64,000 bases of DNA, taken from NCBI GenBank assembly GCA_944320995.1, contig CALUJQ010000008.1, positions 19,215 through 83,214 of the forward strand, read 5' to 3'. The position numbers and the translations under genes were made by a program. The stretch's first letter is position 1. Each line of letters starts with the position of its first letter. Shown here piece after piece: positions 55,656 to 64,000 of the stretch. Under the pieces are notes generated by a model. The model saw nothing but the letters and a program-made list of their open reading frames with translations, had not been told where the DNA came from and searched no databases. Source of the DNA: an uncultured Barnesiella sp. GTDB lineage: Bacteria > Bacteroidota > Bacteroidia > Bacteroidales > Barnesiellaceae.

Positions 55656-55717
55656 CGAAATTATCATAATATCGGTTTACTCTTGTGTCAATACGTCAAA
55701 AAAAAGCGTCAATACGT
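55656..55717 (-). promoter_or_regulatory. Direct-repeat operator and promoter of the giant repeat protein
   Basis: GTCAATACGT occurs at 55687-55696 and again at 55708-55717, both followed by an A-run, exactly 21 bp start to start (two helical turns). On the minus strand a near -7 box TAATTTCG lies at 55656-55663, so the repeats sit about 25-55 bp upstream of it, the position expected for an activator. The 21-bp spacing recalls LytTR-type sites, but the family of the regulator is inference. The rest of the 318-bp gap holds only the terminator at 55887. Confidence 0.55.
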
Positions 55718-55886
55718 AAAAATCCTTTTTGGAATACAATCTCCTTATCTCCTATTTTTCAACCTTATACAGAGAATAAGCCTCACAACCGAATACCCTT
55801 CAACCTGACACGAGCCGCAAGGTCTATCCTGTCGGCCCAGAGCAGGAAGTCATCTCTTGTAACCCTACGGTCTTCCTGTCCGAAAA

Positions 55887-55917
55887 AGGGGAGCTGCCGC
55901 AAATAGACAACTCCCCT
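55887..55917 (-). terminator. Intrinsic terminator of the TonB receptor pseudogene unit
   Basis: Arms AGGGGAG (55887-55893) and CTCCCCT (55911-55917), with a T5 run on the minus strand directly after the stem, about 30 bp past the receptor stop. Confidence 0.6.
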
Positions 55918-55945
55918 TCTGTTTCCCCGAACGGGTTATCCCGAC

Positions 55946-58319
55946 TCAAAACATCAACCTCACCCCGGCAAAGTAGCTGCGAGGCATGGAGGGGCCGTAG
56001 ATATAGCCCGAATCACGCTCTTTCCCTTGGTCGAAATCGCGCTGATAGGCATTGAAAATATTCTGCACACCGGCGTTCACCTGCAATGTGATGAGTTTAT
56101 AGAGTATAAAATCGTACGACACTTTCAGGTTCATATCGAAGAAATCGGGAGTAGTCACCGCCACATCTTTGGGGATATACCCTTTCATGTGCTGTACGAG
56201 CATAGAACCCGTATATGTTCCCGATAGAGCTATATTCAACGGTTTGACGGGGGTGTAGGTGGCCGTGAAATAGCCATACCAATCGGGGGTGCGGAAGATA
56301 CGGCGTTCGGCGGGGACCGTTTCATCATCGCTCCATGTCTCGGGCTCGGTGTAACGGCTCTGCTGCCAAGTGACACCGGCCTGCAACTGAATGAGCGAGA
56401 GGTAAGCCATTTTACCCTCAACGGTGACACCGGCCACCTCGGCACCAGCACCGTTGCGGCGCTCCTTCACCTTGGCATTGTGGGCTTTGTCGAAACCGAT
56501 TTCTTCAAGTATAAATACATTATTAAGCCGGGTATAGAATCCTTCGAGCAATAAATTACACTGAAAAACGCCAAATCGTCGATACAAATCAGACGAAAGG
56601 CTCAGACTGTGCGATTTCTCCTCTTTCAGATTGGCTGCCTGCTGTATAATGGTTCCCTCGCCGCCCACAGCGGCCACGTGTAAATCCTCGTCATAGGTCT
56701 GCGGAGCCCGAAAGCCCGATGAATAGCTAAAACGCAGATTGACACTCGGCACAGGATTGAAACGCACGTTGGCTCTCGGACTGAAAATTACATGGTCGAT
56801 AAGGTTGTGTTTGTCGAGCCTCCCGCCTACAAGGAAACTCCAACGCTCGTTTTTCCATTCGTTTTGCAGGAAAGCACTCTCGATGTGTACCTCTTGGCGA
56901 GTCTTGCGGTTGTACCCTTTCATCTCGTCATACAGTTTATCATAGTTATACTCGAGACCGGCCGTCAGGTCGGCAGGCATAAAGAGACAGCGGTCAAAAC
57001 TGTATATATACTGCCCGCCAGCTACGAGCGTCAAGTCGCTGGTCTCACCATAAGCATCGAGATTCTGTTTTGTTCCGTAATAGCTCTCCCGGGCAATGTG
57101 CTGGGCCGAGGCATAGAGGTTGATGCGGTGTTTCTCGTTGGGAGAAAACAAGTTGTAATTAAGTCCGCCACCATTGATCGAGTGGTCCAGTTGCTCGGCA
57201 ATATCGGCCTCGTGCGGAGGCCGGCTCAGCAGATTACCCCCCCCGGCGATACTCGTTGATATGGTGATATTCGAGGGTAAGTTTGGAGTAGTTGCTGGTC
57301 TTCACATAGGAGCGCATACCCAAAGTCTGCGCATTCAGTTCGGGCAACTCGGTAAAGCCGTCACCGTTGTGGTCGTAACCGCCGCGCTGACGGTTCTGTC
57401 CAAACACATACACCCCGGCTTTACCATCTTCGGTCACCAGCGAAGCATTCAGCGACGTACTGTTTTCAAAATCGCCACTACCGCCTATCGACGTGATATT
57501 ATGAGCAATCGAACCACTGTTGCGTAAAGGCTCTTTGGTAATAATATTGATGGTCCCGGCAATGGCCGAAGCTCCGAACAGAGCTGAGCCTCCTCCACGC
57601 ATCACCTCGACCCGCTCGATCATGTTGGCCGGAATCTGTTCCAAACCATACACCCCCGACAAGGCACTGAATATGGGACGCGAATCCATCAATATCTGAG
57701 TATAAGGGCCATCGAGGCCATTGATACGCACCTGTTGGAATCCGCAATTCTGACAATCGTTCTCTACCCTCACTCCCGGCTGGAAGTTCAAGCCTTGAGC
57801 CAAAGTGTTGGAATTGGTGTTCTCAAAAGTCTTTATATTCAACACATTGACCAGTGTAGGAGCCAGTTGGCGAGTCGTCTCGCTGCGGTTGGCCGAAACC
57901 ACCACACCGTCCAAAGCCACACTACTCGCTTCGATCTCAAAGTCAATCTCCACGGTCACCCCCTTTTTCAACGACACCTTGCGGCTCTCGGTCTTATATC
58001 CGACCGACGAGGCTTCGAGCAGAAACTCTCCTTCGGGCAAATTTTTCAAAAAGTAGTGGCCCGAAGCGTCGGTCATTGTCCCTGCCGTCGTACCCTTCAA
58101 CGAAATAGTTATATAAGGCAAGTGTTCCCGGGTATCCTTATCCAATACATGCCCTACTATATTAATATCAAGCGATTTACGTAATGCCGGCTCGGCATGT
58201 CCGACTGAGATGATAGACCACAGGCATACCCCTAAAATTAAATATTTCTTCATTTTTTCGATTCTAAATAATAATACACAATTGGTCTCCCCAAAACTCT
58301 CACGAGCAGGAGAAAACAA
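55946..58319 (-). pseudogene. TonB-dependent receptor, frameshifted at a G8 tract
   Basis: Two open frames together make one normal receptor of about 790 residues. The first (58319-57234, 361 aa) has a signal peptide, a carboxypeptidase-regulatory-like domain, TonB-plug motifs (RINGLDGPYTQILMDSRP, RVEVMRGGGSALFGASAIAG) and ends YHHINEYRRGG-stop. The second open frame resumes as FSPNEKHRINLYASAQH, holds the barrel and ends in AGVRLMF (stop at 55946). The break is a run of eight G on the minus strand (57237-57244). With seven G the frame reads YRRGGNLLSRPPHEADIAEQ and continues into the second half. Phase variation, a real mutation or a sequencing error are all possible. It lies behind a His-rich membrane protein gene. 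Confidence 0.85.
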
Positions 58320-58345
58320 TCATTCACTTCTCAAAGAATAGTATA

Positions 58346-58693
58346 TTATGGAATCGAAACAGGAGGAGCCCGCAATCCGTGCGCAACCCATCTTTCGGAG
58401 ACACGCACGAGTCGGCTGAACGGAAAGAACAGCCTGCAAAAGTAAGCGAACAATACTGCCGCGAGAAACAGCCACATCGCCGGCTCGGGCGTCGTGACAT
58501 TCGACAGGCTATGTATCAATTGAAACTCGGCGGTCGTATGCTCATGCTCTCCGCCCGACCGGTAAGGGTGTGAATGGACTATCGTCACTCCGTTTACCAC
58601 ATGGGTATGGGTAAACAACGAAATACAACCTATATATGAAATAAACAATACAGGCAGAAAATACTTCGCTATGTCGTGGAGCAGCCGGTTCAC
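58346..58693 (-). CDS. Small histidine-rich membrane protein
   Basis: About 115 residues from a GTG at 58693. The frame extends to a TTG at 58735, but that extension contains a perfect -7-type box, so the shorter start is favoured. Two hydrophobic segments (YFLPVLFISYIGCISLF and MWLFLAAVLFAYFCRLFF) flank a His-rich loop (HTHVVNGVTIVHSHPY, GEHEHT). Such proteins often precede TonB receptors in Bacteroidales, and the histidines suggest metal binding. It precedes the frameshifted receptor by 26 bp, so the two probably act together in uptake of a metal or metal complex (inference). Confidence 0.62.
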   Translation of the reverse strand: MNRLLHDIAKYFLPVLFISYIGCISLFTHTHVVNGVTIVHSHPYRSGGEHEHTTAEFQLIHSLSNVTTPEPAMWLFLAAVLFAYFCRLFFPFSRLVRVSERWVAHGLRAPPVSIP

Positions 58694-58716
58694 CGATAAT
58701 CGTTTTAGAAACAGGA

Positions 58717-58724
58717 CAAAGATA
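58717..58724 (-). promoter_or_regulatory. -7 box before the His-rich protein
   Basis: On the minus strand this reads TATCTTTG, a perfect TAnnTTTG box. It lies inside the longest open frame, which supports a downstream start codon for that gene. Confidence 0.45.
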
Positions 58725-58832
58725 CGACAATTCAATCGGTTCTACAACACATACATCCGATATATCTGACTAAAAACCAAACACCCAACCGCACATCTTT
58801 ACCTTGTATAAAATTTCAGGCTTGGACAAGTG

Positions 58833-60274
58833 CTATTTCCTGATCAAGAACGTCAAACCTATAAATGTAAACAAGGCGTTCAATATTAAAAGTTCATAGC
58901 TAAACGAATATCCTCCGAACCACACCTGCGAATTTTTGTCTATAATAAAACAAAGCATAGGCGATGCGATGGCCACCAAAGGTATATACTTGTCTTTCAC
59001 TCTCTTTTTCACAAAAATACCGAAAGCAAACAATCCCAAGATAGGGCCATAAGTATAGCTCGCCAATATATACACGGCATCGATTACACTCGTGTTGTTC
59101 AGCCAATTGAAAACAAAAATCACCACCCCCATTACGACAGCCATACCCACATGTACCCGCTTGCGCAACTTCACGACTTGCGCCTCGCTCTTTCCTTTCA
59201 CGCCCAATATATCGACCGTGAAAGAGGTGGTCAGAGCCGTTAGTGCCGAACCGGCTGCCGAATAGGCCGAAGAGATAAGCCCGATGACAAACAAGATTCC
59301 CACTATCACCGGGAAATAGCCTTGGGTCGCAATCATCGGGAACAACTCGTCGCTCTTTCGGGGGAGTTGAATCCCATTTTTCCCGGCATAAACATACAGC
59401 AATATCCCCAACATCAAAAACATGGCAATCACAAAAAATTGCGAATGCCACTGGCAACCATATTCTTCTGCGAATCCTTGAAATTCTTGCAACTCAAATT
59501 GCGTTGCATCATATCTTGGTCAAGTCCGTTCGTGGCGATCATTGTAAAAACCCCGGCCAAGAACTGCTTGAAGAAATAACGCTTGTCATCTATATCGTCG
59601 AAATAAAACATTCGCGACATATCCGATTCGTAAATCGTCTGCCAAAGTCCCCCGAAATCCAATTGCAAATCGGTTGCTATGTAATAAATACAAAGTACCA
59701 CCGACACAATGAGACATACAGTTTTGAGTGTATCGGTCCAAATCAACGATTTCACGCTACCCCGGAAAGTATAAAGCCAAACCAGCCCTACGGTAAATAA
59801 CACATTCAGGATAAACGGTAACTTCATGGGACCGAAAACCAATAATTGCAATACCACACAAACCAAAAACAACCTTACCGCGGCTCCCAACATTTTGGAA
59901 ATAAAGAAGAACCAAGCCCCCGTAAGATAAGACGAAATACCGAACCGGTTTTCCAAATATTCGTAAATGGAAATCACGTTCATTTTATAAAAAAGCGGGA
60001 CCAACACGTATGCGATGAGCAACTGCCCCACCACAAACCCCAACACCATCTGCAAATAAGAAAATCCGCTCGCCGCCACCATGCCCGGGACCGAAATAAA
60101 GGTTACCCCCGAAATCATCGACCCGATCATCGCAATCGCCACAATATACCACGGCGACTTGCGATTCCCCACAAAGAACCCTTGGCTATCGGCCCGATGG
60201 CCTACCACATAAGAAATTCCAAACAAGACAATAAAATAAGAAAATATGGTGATTAAAACAATTTCCGGTGACAT
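58833..60274 (-). pseudogene. Sodium:solute symporter (SSS family), frameshifted at a T6 tract
   Basis: Two overlapping frames (60274-59429 and 59492-58833) together give a full symporter of about 480 residues. The N-terminal part has multiple membrane helices and SSS motifs (GFFVGNRKSPWYIVAIAMIGSMISG, ATNGLDQDMMQRNLSCKN). The C-terminal part holds GLISSAYSAAGSALTALTTSF and further helices. The first frame ends SGIRNFL-stop at a run of six T (59433-59438); adding one T gives NFFVIAMFLMLG and restores the frame. It is last in an operon with an alpha-galactosidase and a muramidase, so a sugar or amino-sugar substrate is likely. Mutation and sequencing error cannot be separated here. Confidence 0.82.
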
Positions 60275-60301
60275 CGCTCCGACAACTTGAATTTAAGGTT
60301 A

Positions 60302-61468
60302 CTACTCTGCATATAACAAATAAGGGCGGCGTTGCTCCCGGAACTTCTCCACATCGTTACGCCACATCGCTTTTATCTCATCGGCCGGTTTCCCTGCTTC
60401 AATCATCTTGCGTACGTAATCCACTCCGATCAGGTTTTCAAAAAAACGGCTGAAAAATCGATTCCCTAAATTCAAACTGCGATACGCATCGATCACATAC
60501 TCGAGATTAATCCCCTTGGCCCATATCTCCTCGTCGGTAAGATACGTCAAATCTACCCCATAACATTTCTTACCCTGTAAAGGTGGTTTTTTAGCTCCCG
60601 GCACACTGCGTGGAATAAACGAAAAATCATACCCCTTCATATCGGGGTGACCATATACTTGAAACGGCCAATCGGTACCACGCCCCAAACTCACCGGAGT
60701 AGCCTCGAAATAGCATGTCGAAGGATAGAGATAGACCGATTTCATATTCGGTAAATTGGGCGACGGCGGAATAGGCAACTCATAATGGGTTTGATGCGTA
60801 TAATTCAAACACGGGACCACCGCCAAGTCACACCGCCTTCCCCTCGACAACCAACCTTCGCCATTCACCATGCGGGCCAGTTCGCCCAAAGTCATACCAT
60901 GCACCACGGGTATGGGCAACCACCCCACCCCCGACTTATACTTCATGTCGAGAATAGGCCCGTCGACATAATGGCCGTTAGGATTCGGACGATCCAGCAC
61001 TATCACCTTGCGTCCAAACTCGGCACAAGCGTCCATCAACTTCACCATCGAAATATAATAGGTATAATACCGCAATCCCACATCTTGAATATCGACCAAC
61101 AGCACATCAAACGATTGCATCGACTCTTCTGACGGACGCCCCGATTGGCCATCGTACAGCGAACTGATCTTTATCCCGGTCTTGGAATCGACCGAACCGG
61201 CAACATGTTCCCCAGCATCGGCATCACCCCTGAATCCATGTTCCGGCGAAAAGATGGTCACCACCCGCACGCCATCGGCTACCAACATATCTACCAAATG
61301 ACGGTCTCCCACCATACCCGTATGGTTCGAAAAAACCGCAACCTGTTTCCCTTCTAAGTCCGGATAATACTCGCACGTACGTTCCGCCCCGACAACCACA
61401 CGACTGTCTGCCGGATAAACCGCAAAAGCACAGCAAATCAAAAATAAAAACAAAACCGATTTTTTCAT
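60302..61468 (-). CDS. namZ: DUF1343 protein, NamZ-type exo-beta-N-acetylmuramidase (GH171)
   Basis: A 388-residue exported protein (signal SVLFLFLICCAFAVYPA). DUF1343 proteins include NamZ, which removes terminal MurNAc from peptidoglycan fragments. Family motifs are visible: VAVFSNHTGMVG, IFSPEHGFRGDADAGEHV, SLYDGQSGRPS, LLVDIQDVGLRYYTYY, LDRPNPNGHYVDGPIL and PIPVVHGMTLGELA. It sits between GH36 and the symporter with short gaps (79 and 27 bp). That placement suggests that the transporter imports a product of one or both enzymes. Confidence 0.85.
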   Translation of the reverse strand: MKKSVLFLFLICCAFAVYPADSRVVVGAERTCEYYPDLEGKQVAVFSNHTGMVGDRHLVDMLVADGVRVVTIFSPEHGFRGDADAGEHVAGSVDSKTGIKISSLYDGQSGRPSEESMQSFDVLLVDIQDVGLRYYTYYISMVKLMDACAEFGRKVIVLDRPNPNGHYVDGPILDMKYKSGVGWLPIPVVHGMTLGELARMVNGEGWLSRGRRCDLAVVPCLNYTHQTHYELPIPPSPNLPNMKSVYLYPSTCYFEATPVSLGRGTDWPFQVYGHPDMKGYDFSFIPRSVPGAKKPPLQGKKCYGVDLTYLTDEEIWAKGINLEYVIDAYRSLNLGNRFFSRFFENLIGVDYVRKMIEAGKPADEIKAMWRNDVEKFREQRRPYLLYAE

Positions 61469-61547
61469 GAAACTCTCTCTTTATTATAGGTGTGCTTTCA
61501 TTCCATGGTCCGGTTACCCACCAAGACAACTCTACCGCCAATTGATT

Positions 61548-63755
61548 TTATTGGACTTCGAGGTATAAGACACGACTCGAATAATCGCTCTTCTTATGAT
61601 AATCGACAGTGTGGTTATAGGGTATTTCAAGTCCATTGCTCATCAAATAACGGCCACTGAACGATTTGCCTTCAAACGGGAGCGGTTTGTTATCGATCCG
61701 ATTCAACTCCCTTATCGTATATATCTTATCGGCATCGAGGCCGGCCATTTTCACTCTCGGGAGATGCTGGTTTACAAAATGCTCTGTCTTCCACCAATAG
61801 AACACGGCCTGCTCTTTATCCGAATCGACATACATCAAAGAAGCCACACCCAAATCGTCGTAAGGCGATACCAGCCGGTAAATGTCGCCCAACTGGACTA
61901 CGGGCCTTATCATTTTATACTCCTCGATGGCCTTCCGGCAAAGCTCCTTCTCCTCAGCAGTCATATTCTTGGGCTGAATCTCCATTCCAAGGCGACCGCT
62001 CATGGCCACATCTATCCGGTATTTAAGCGGAATGGAACGAGATGTTTGATGATTGGGAGTGGCGCTGATGTGTGACGCCATAGCTATTGCCGGGAAAAAG
62101 TAAGAAGTTCCCCACTGCATATAGATTCTTTGCAACGCATCGGTATTGTCGCTTACCCAAAACTCATCGAAGTAAGGCATGACGCCATAATTGGCACGTC
62201 CACCACCACTGGCACAAGCCTGTATGGTGAGTTGAGGATATTTCTCACGGATTCTTTGACACACCTTTTCAAAACCTCTGTGATATTCGATATAGAGATG
62301 ACTCTGTTTCGACTTGTCGAGGTAGTTCGACCCATGATTGGTAATCGACATATTGGCGTCCCATTTGATATAATCTATCCCGGGATATTTTGTCATCAAC
62401 CCATCGACAAGATCAAATATGAAATCTTGCACCTCGGGATTGGACAAATCGAGAACTACTTGCGTACCACCCCGTCCTGTCACCAACGGCCTTTGATCCG
62501 ATTCAATCACCCATTCGGGGTGTTTTTCAAACAGTTCGCTTACGGTATTGGCCATTTCGGGTTCGATCCATATTCCGAATTTAATCTTATGTTTTTCCGC
62601 ATCGGCCAACAACCCTTCGATACCCTGCGGAAGTTTTCGCGTATCGACTACCCAATCGCCCAGCGACGAGGTATCATTATTGCGGGGATATTTGCCGCCA
62701 AACCAACCATCGTCCATCACAAACAACTCCCCACCCATCGAAGCGATGTCGTTCATCATTTGATCCATGCCCTCTTGGTCAATATCGAAATATACCCCCT
62801 CCCAACTGTTGAGCAATACTTTACGAAGGGTGGTGCCATGGGCTATCTTGTGAAACCGGGCCCATGTGTGAAAATGACGGCTGGCGCCGCTGAGTCCCTC
62901 CCGACTGAACGTCAAAGCCAGTTCGGGCGTGCGGAACACCTCGCCCTTAGGCAAAGAATATGTCGAGTTCTCTTCGTTGATGCCGGCAAAAAAATGGTGA
63001 TACTCGCTATCATCGGTATCGATTCTCAGTTTGTAATTCCCGCTGTAACAGAGAGCAGCCCCTACCACGTTACCGTGATTTTCCTGCGGCCTGCCGTCGA
63101 GCGAAAACATCACTTCGGCATGAGAGGTATGTGAATTGCGCACACCATCTTTATTCTTTATCACCTTCATACCGGCTTTAAGGGGTTCTTGCATAAGCCT
63201 GCCCTCGTTACCCCACGAACCGTAAAGATACGACAACCACACATCTCCCCTCCTTATAGGGAGGTAAGCCGAAGCAAAATTGTTCAATTCCACATTTTTC
63301 TTTTCATGATGGAAAATTTCGGTCCATGTTTCAATCACATCGGCATCGGTATATGCCTTATAAAACACATTTACATAAAAAGGAAATACCTTGTCCTTCA
63401 TCTTCACGACGGTAGTTTCCGAATTCTCACCAGTAATTTTCTCCACGTCCATGACCACCATTTGAAGAGTCATATTTCCGTCGCCATGTTTAACCGCAAG
63501 TGCCGATTCGCCCTGACAATTCATTCCATATAAGGGATAAGCCGCCGGAGCATACTTTTCGTTGCAAAAGATATTCTCTATATCCCCCTCCGACAATTTG
63601 TCCCCATAATATACAAATTTCAATTCACTACCCTCTTCGGCAGAGAGCAACAATGTGTTATTCGGAGTTGTCACACAAATTTTATTTGCCGAAAGCGAAA
63701 ACGTAAAAACAGGGATTAAGACCAGTGCGAATAGAACTTTTTCGATTGTTTTCAT
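61548..63755 (-). CDS. GH36 family alpha-galactosidase
   Basis: A 735-residue exported enzyme (signal FALVLIPVFTFSLSA). GH36 enzymes release terminal alpha-galactose with retention. The N-terminal supersandwich (about 25-300) and barrel are complete. Key segments are FVMDDGWFGGKYPRNND, WIEPEMAN, the nucleophile Asp466 in DYIKWDANMS, CASGGGR and the acid/base Asp536 in WVSDNTDA. It ends with a beta domain (SGRYLMSNGLEIPY). It is the first gene of the operon with the muramidase and symporter. Periplasmic or surface action is implied by the signal peptide. Confidence 0.93.
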   Translation of the reverse strand: MKTIEKVLFALVLIPVFTFSLSANKICVTTPNNTLLLSAEEGSELKFVYYGDKLSEGDIENIFCNEKYAPAAYPLYGMNCQGESALAVKHGDGNMTLQMVVMDVEKITGENSETTVVKMKDKVFPFYVNVFYKAYTDADVIETWTEIFHHEKKNVELNNFASAYLPIRRGDVWLSYLYGSWGNEGRLMQEPLKAGMKVIKNKDGVRNSHTSHAEVMFSLDGRPQENHGNVVGAALCYSGNYKLRIDTDDSEYHHFFAGINEENSTYSLPKGEVFRTPELALTFSREGLSGASRHFHTWARFHKIAHGTTLRKVLLNSWEGVYFDIDQEGMDQMMNDIASMGGELFVMDDGWFGGKYPRNNDTSSLGDWVVDTRKLPQGIEGLLADAEKHKIKFGIWIEPEMANTVSELFEKHPEWVIESDQRPLVTGRGGTQVVLDLSNPEVQDFIFDLVDGLMTKYPGIDYIKWDANMSITNHGSNYLDKSKQSHLYIEYHRGFEKVCQRIREKYPQLTIQACASGGGRANYGVMPYFDEFWVSDNTDALQRIYMQWGTSYFFPAIAMASHISATPNHQTSRSIPLKYRIDVAMSGRLGMEIQPKNMTAEEKELCRKAIEEYKMIRPVVQLGDIYRLVSPYDDLGVASLMYVDSDKEQAVFYWWKTEHFVNQHLPRVKMAGLDADKIYTIRELNRIDNKPLPFEGKSFSGRYLMSNGLEIPYNHTVDYHKKSDYSSRVLYLEVQ

Positions 63756-63784
63756 GATGGTATTATTGAATTTTGTTGATGGAA

Positions 63785-63792
63785 CAAATTTA
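63785..63792 (-). promoter_or_regulatory. -7 box of the GH36 promoter
   Basis: Reads TAAATTTG on the minus strand, 30 bp before the GH36 ATG. A second candidate, TATCTTTG, lies at 63866-63873. Neither has the 17-bp regulon element upstream. The rest of the gap up to 64000 holds no recognisable gene; a GACACTG/CAGTGTC hairpin lies at 63963-63981. Confidence 0.5.
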
Positions 63793-64000
63793 AGAAAAGT
63801 AAATTTTATAAAACAACTTTATATTATCAAATCAGAAGGCTACATCCTTTTATTATGTTAAAAATCAAAGATATACCTCAAAACATGTAAAAAGGCTTCA
63901 AAATAAGGGCAAAACAACGATTACCCCCTTCCCCACCGGTTTATGCCGGGCAGGTACGGGTTGACACTGGCTGGCAGTGTCGGGGGAGGATATAGGTTGG

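Noticed and set aside
63941..63960. GTAC near the right end as a fifth copy of the shared regulatory element
   Set aside because: It lacks the TTGTYGY and T-rich context, and no -7 box lies 35 bp away on either strand.
8..64000. Insertion sequences, integrases or CRISPR arrays
   Set aside because: No transposase- or integrase-like protein, no regular repeat-spacer structure and no terminal inverted repeats around a gene were found on either strand.

Overview
The window looks like chromosome from a Bacteroidales species, possibly a Barnesiella/Coprobacter-like relative; the genus is inference. The evidence is SusC/SusD and TonB-linked receptors, one-component-style hybrid sensor propellers, BACON and DUF1735 lipoproteins, Bacteroidetes-type -7 promoter boxes (TAnnTTTG), lipoprotein signal peptides without strong Shine-Dalgarno sites, and three proteins ending in type IX secretion (T9SS)-like C-terminal sorting domains.

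Region A (1-33.7 kb) is a large polysaccharide/glycoprotein utilisation locus. A hybrid two-component sensor, cut by the window edge, is divergent from susC, susD, two surface lipoproteins (DUF1735/discoidin and BACON/discoidin), a tandem array of four paralogous HExxHxxGxxD zinc metalloproteases, a GH115 alpha-glucuronidase and a GH2 enzyme. Then come a three-repeat lectin-like T9SS protein, a GH3 beta-glycosidase, a GH97 enzyme and two GH63-like (alpha/alpha)6-barrel enzymes. Four promoters here (susC, the lectin, GH3, GH97) carry the same 17-bp element, TTGTYGYTKTTWTGTAC, 35-36 bp upstream of the -7 box, so these units probably form one regulon. Proteases combined with glucuronidase, beta- and alpha-glycosidases suggest a glycoprotein or proteoglycan target (for example arabinogalactan-protein-like); this is inference.

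Region B (34-38.4 kb) is housekeeping: pyrE, a SRPBCC protein, argH, an aldo/keto reductase and a degenerate Rieske-like lipoprotein, followed by tRNA-Gly(GCC), tRNA-Leu(UAA) and a strong terminator.

Region C (38.4-48.8 kb) holds a membrane/cytidylate-kinase fusion protein, an AraC regulator, and a redox island: flavodoxin, tandem carboxymuconolactone-decarboxylase-like protein, a NapH-NapG-like Fe-S fusion with an internal twin-arginine motif, two Fe-S aldo/keto reductases and a TonB receptor.

Region D (48.9-63.8 kb, all minus strand) holds a 2202-residue FG-GAP/VCBS repeat protein with a direct-repeat operator, a frameshifted TonB receptor (G8 tract) behind a histidine-rich membrane protein, and a GH36 alpha-galactosidase / NamZ-type muramidase (DUF1343) / sodium:solute symporter set in which the symporter is also frameshifted at a homopolymer. 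No IS element, CRISPR array, rRNA gene or riboswitch was recognised.
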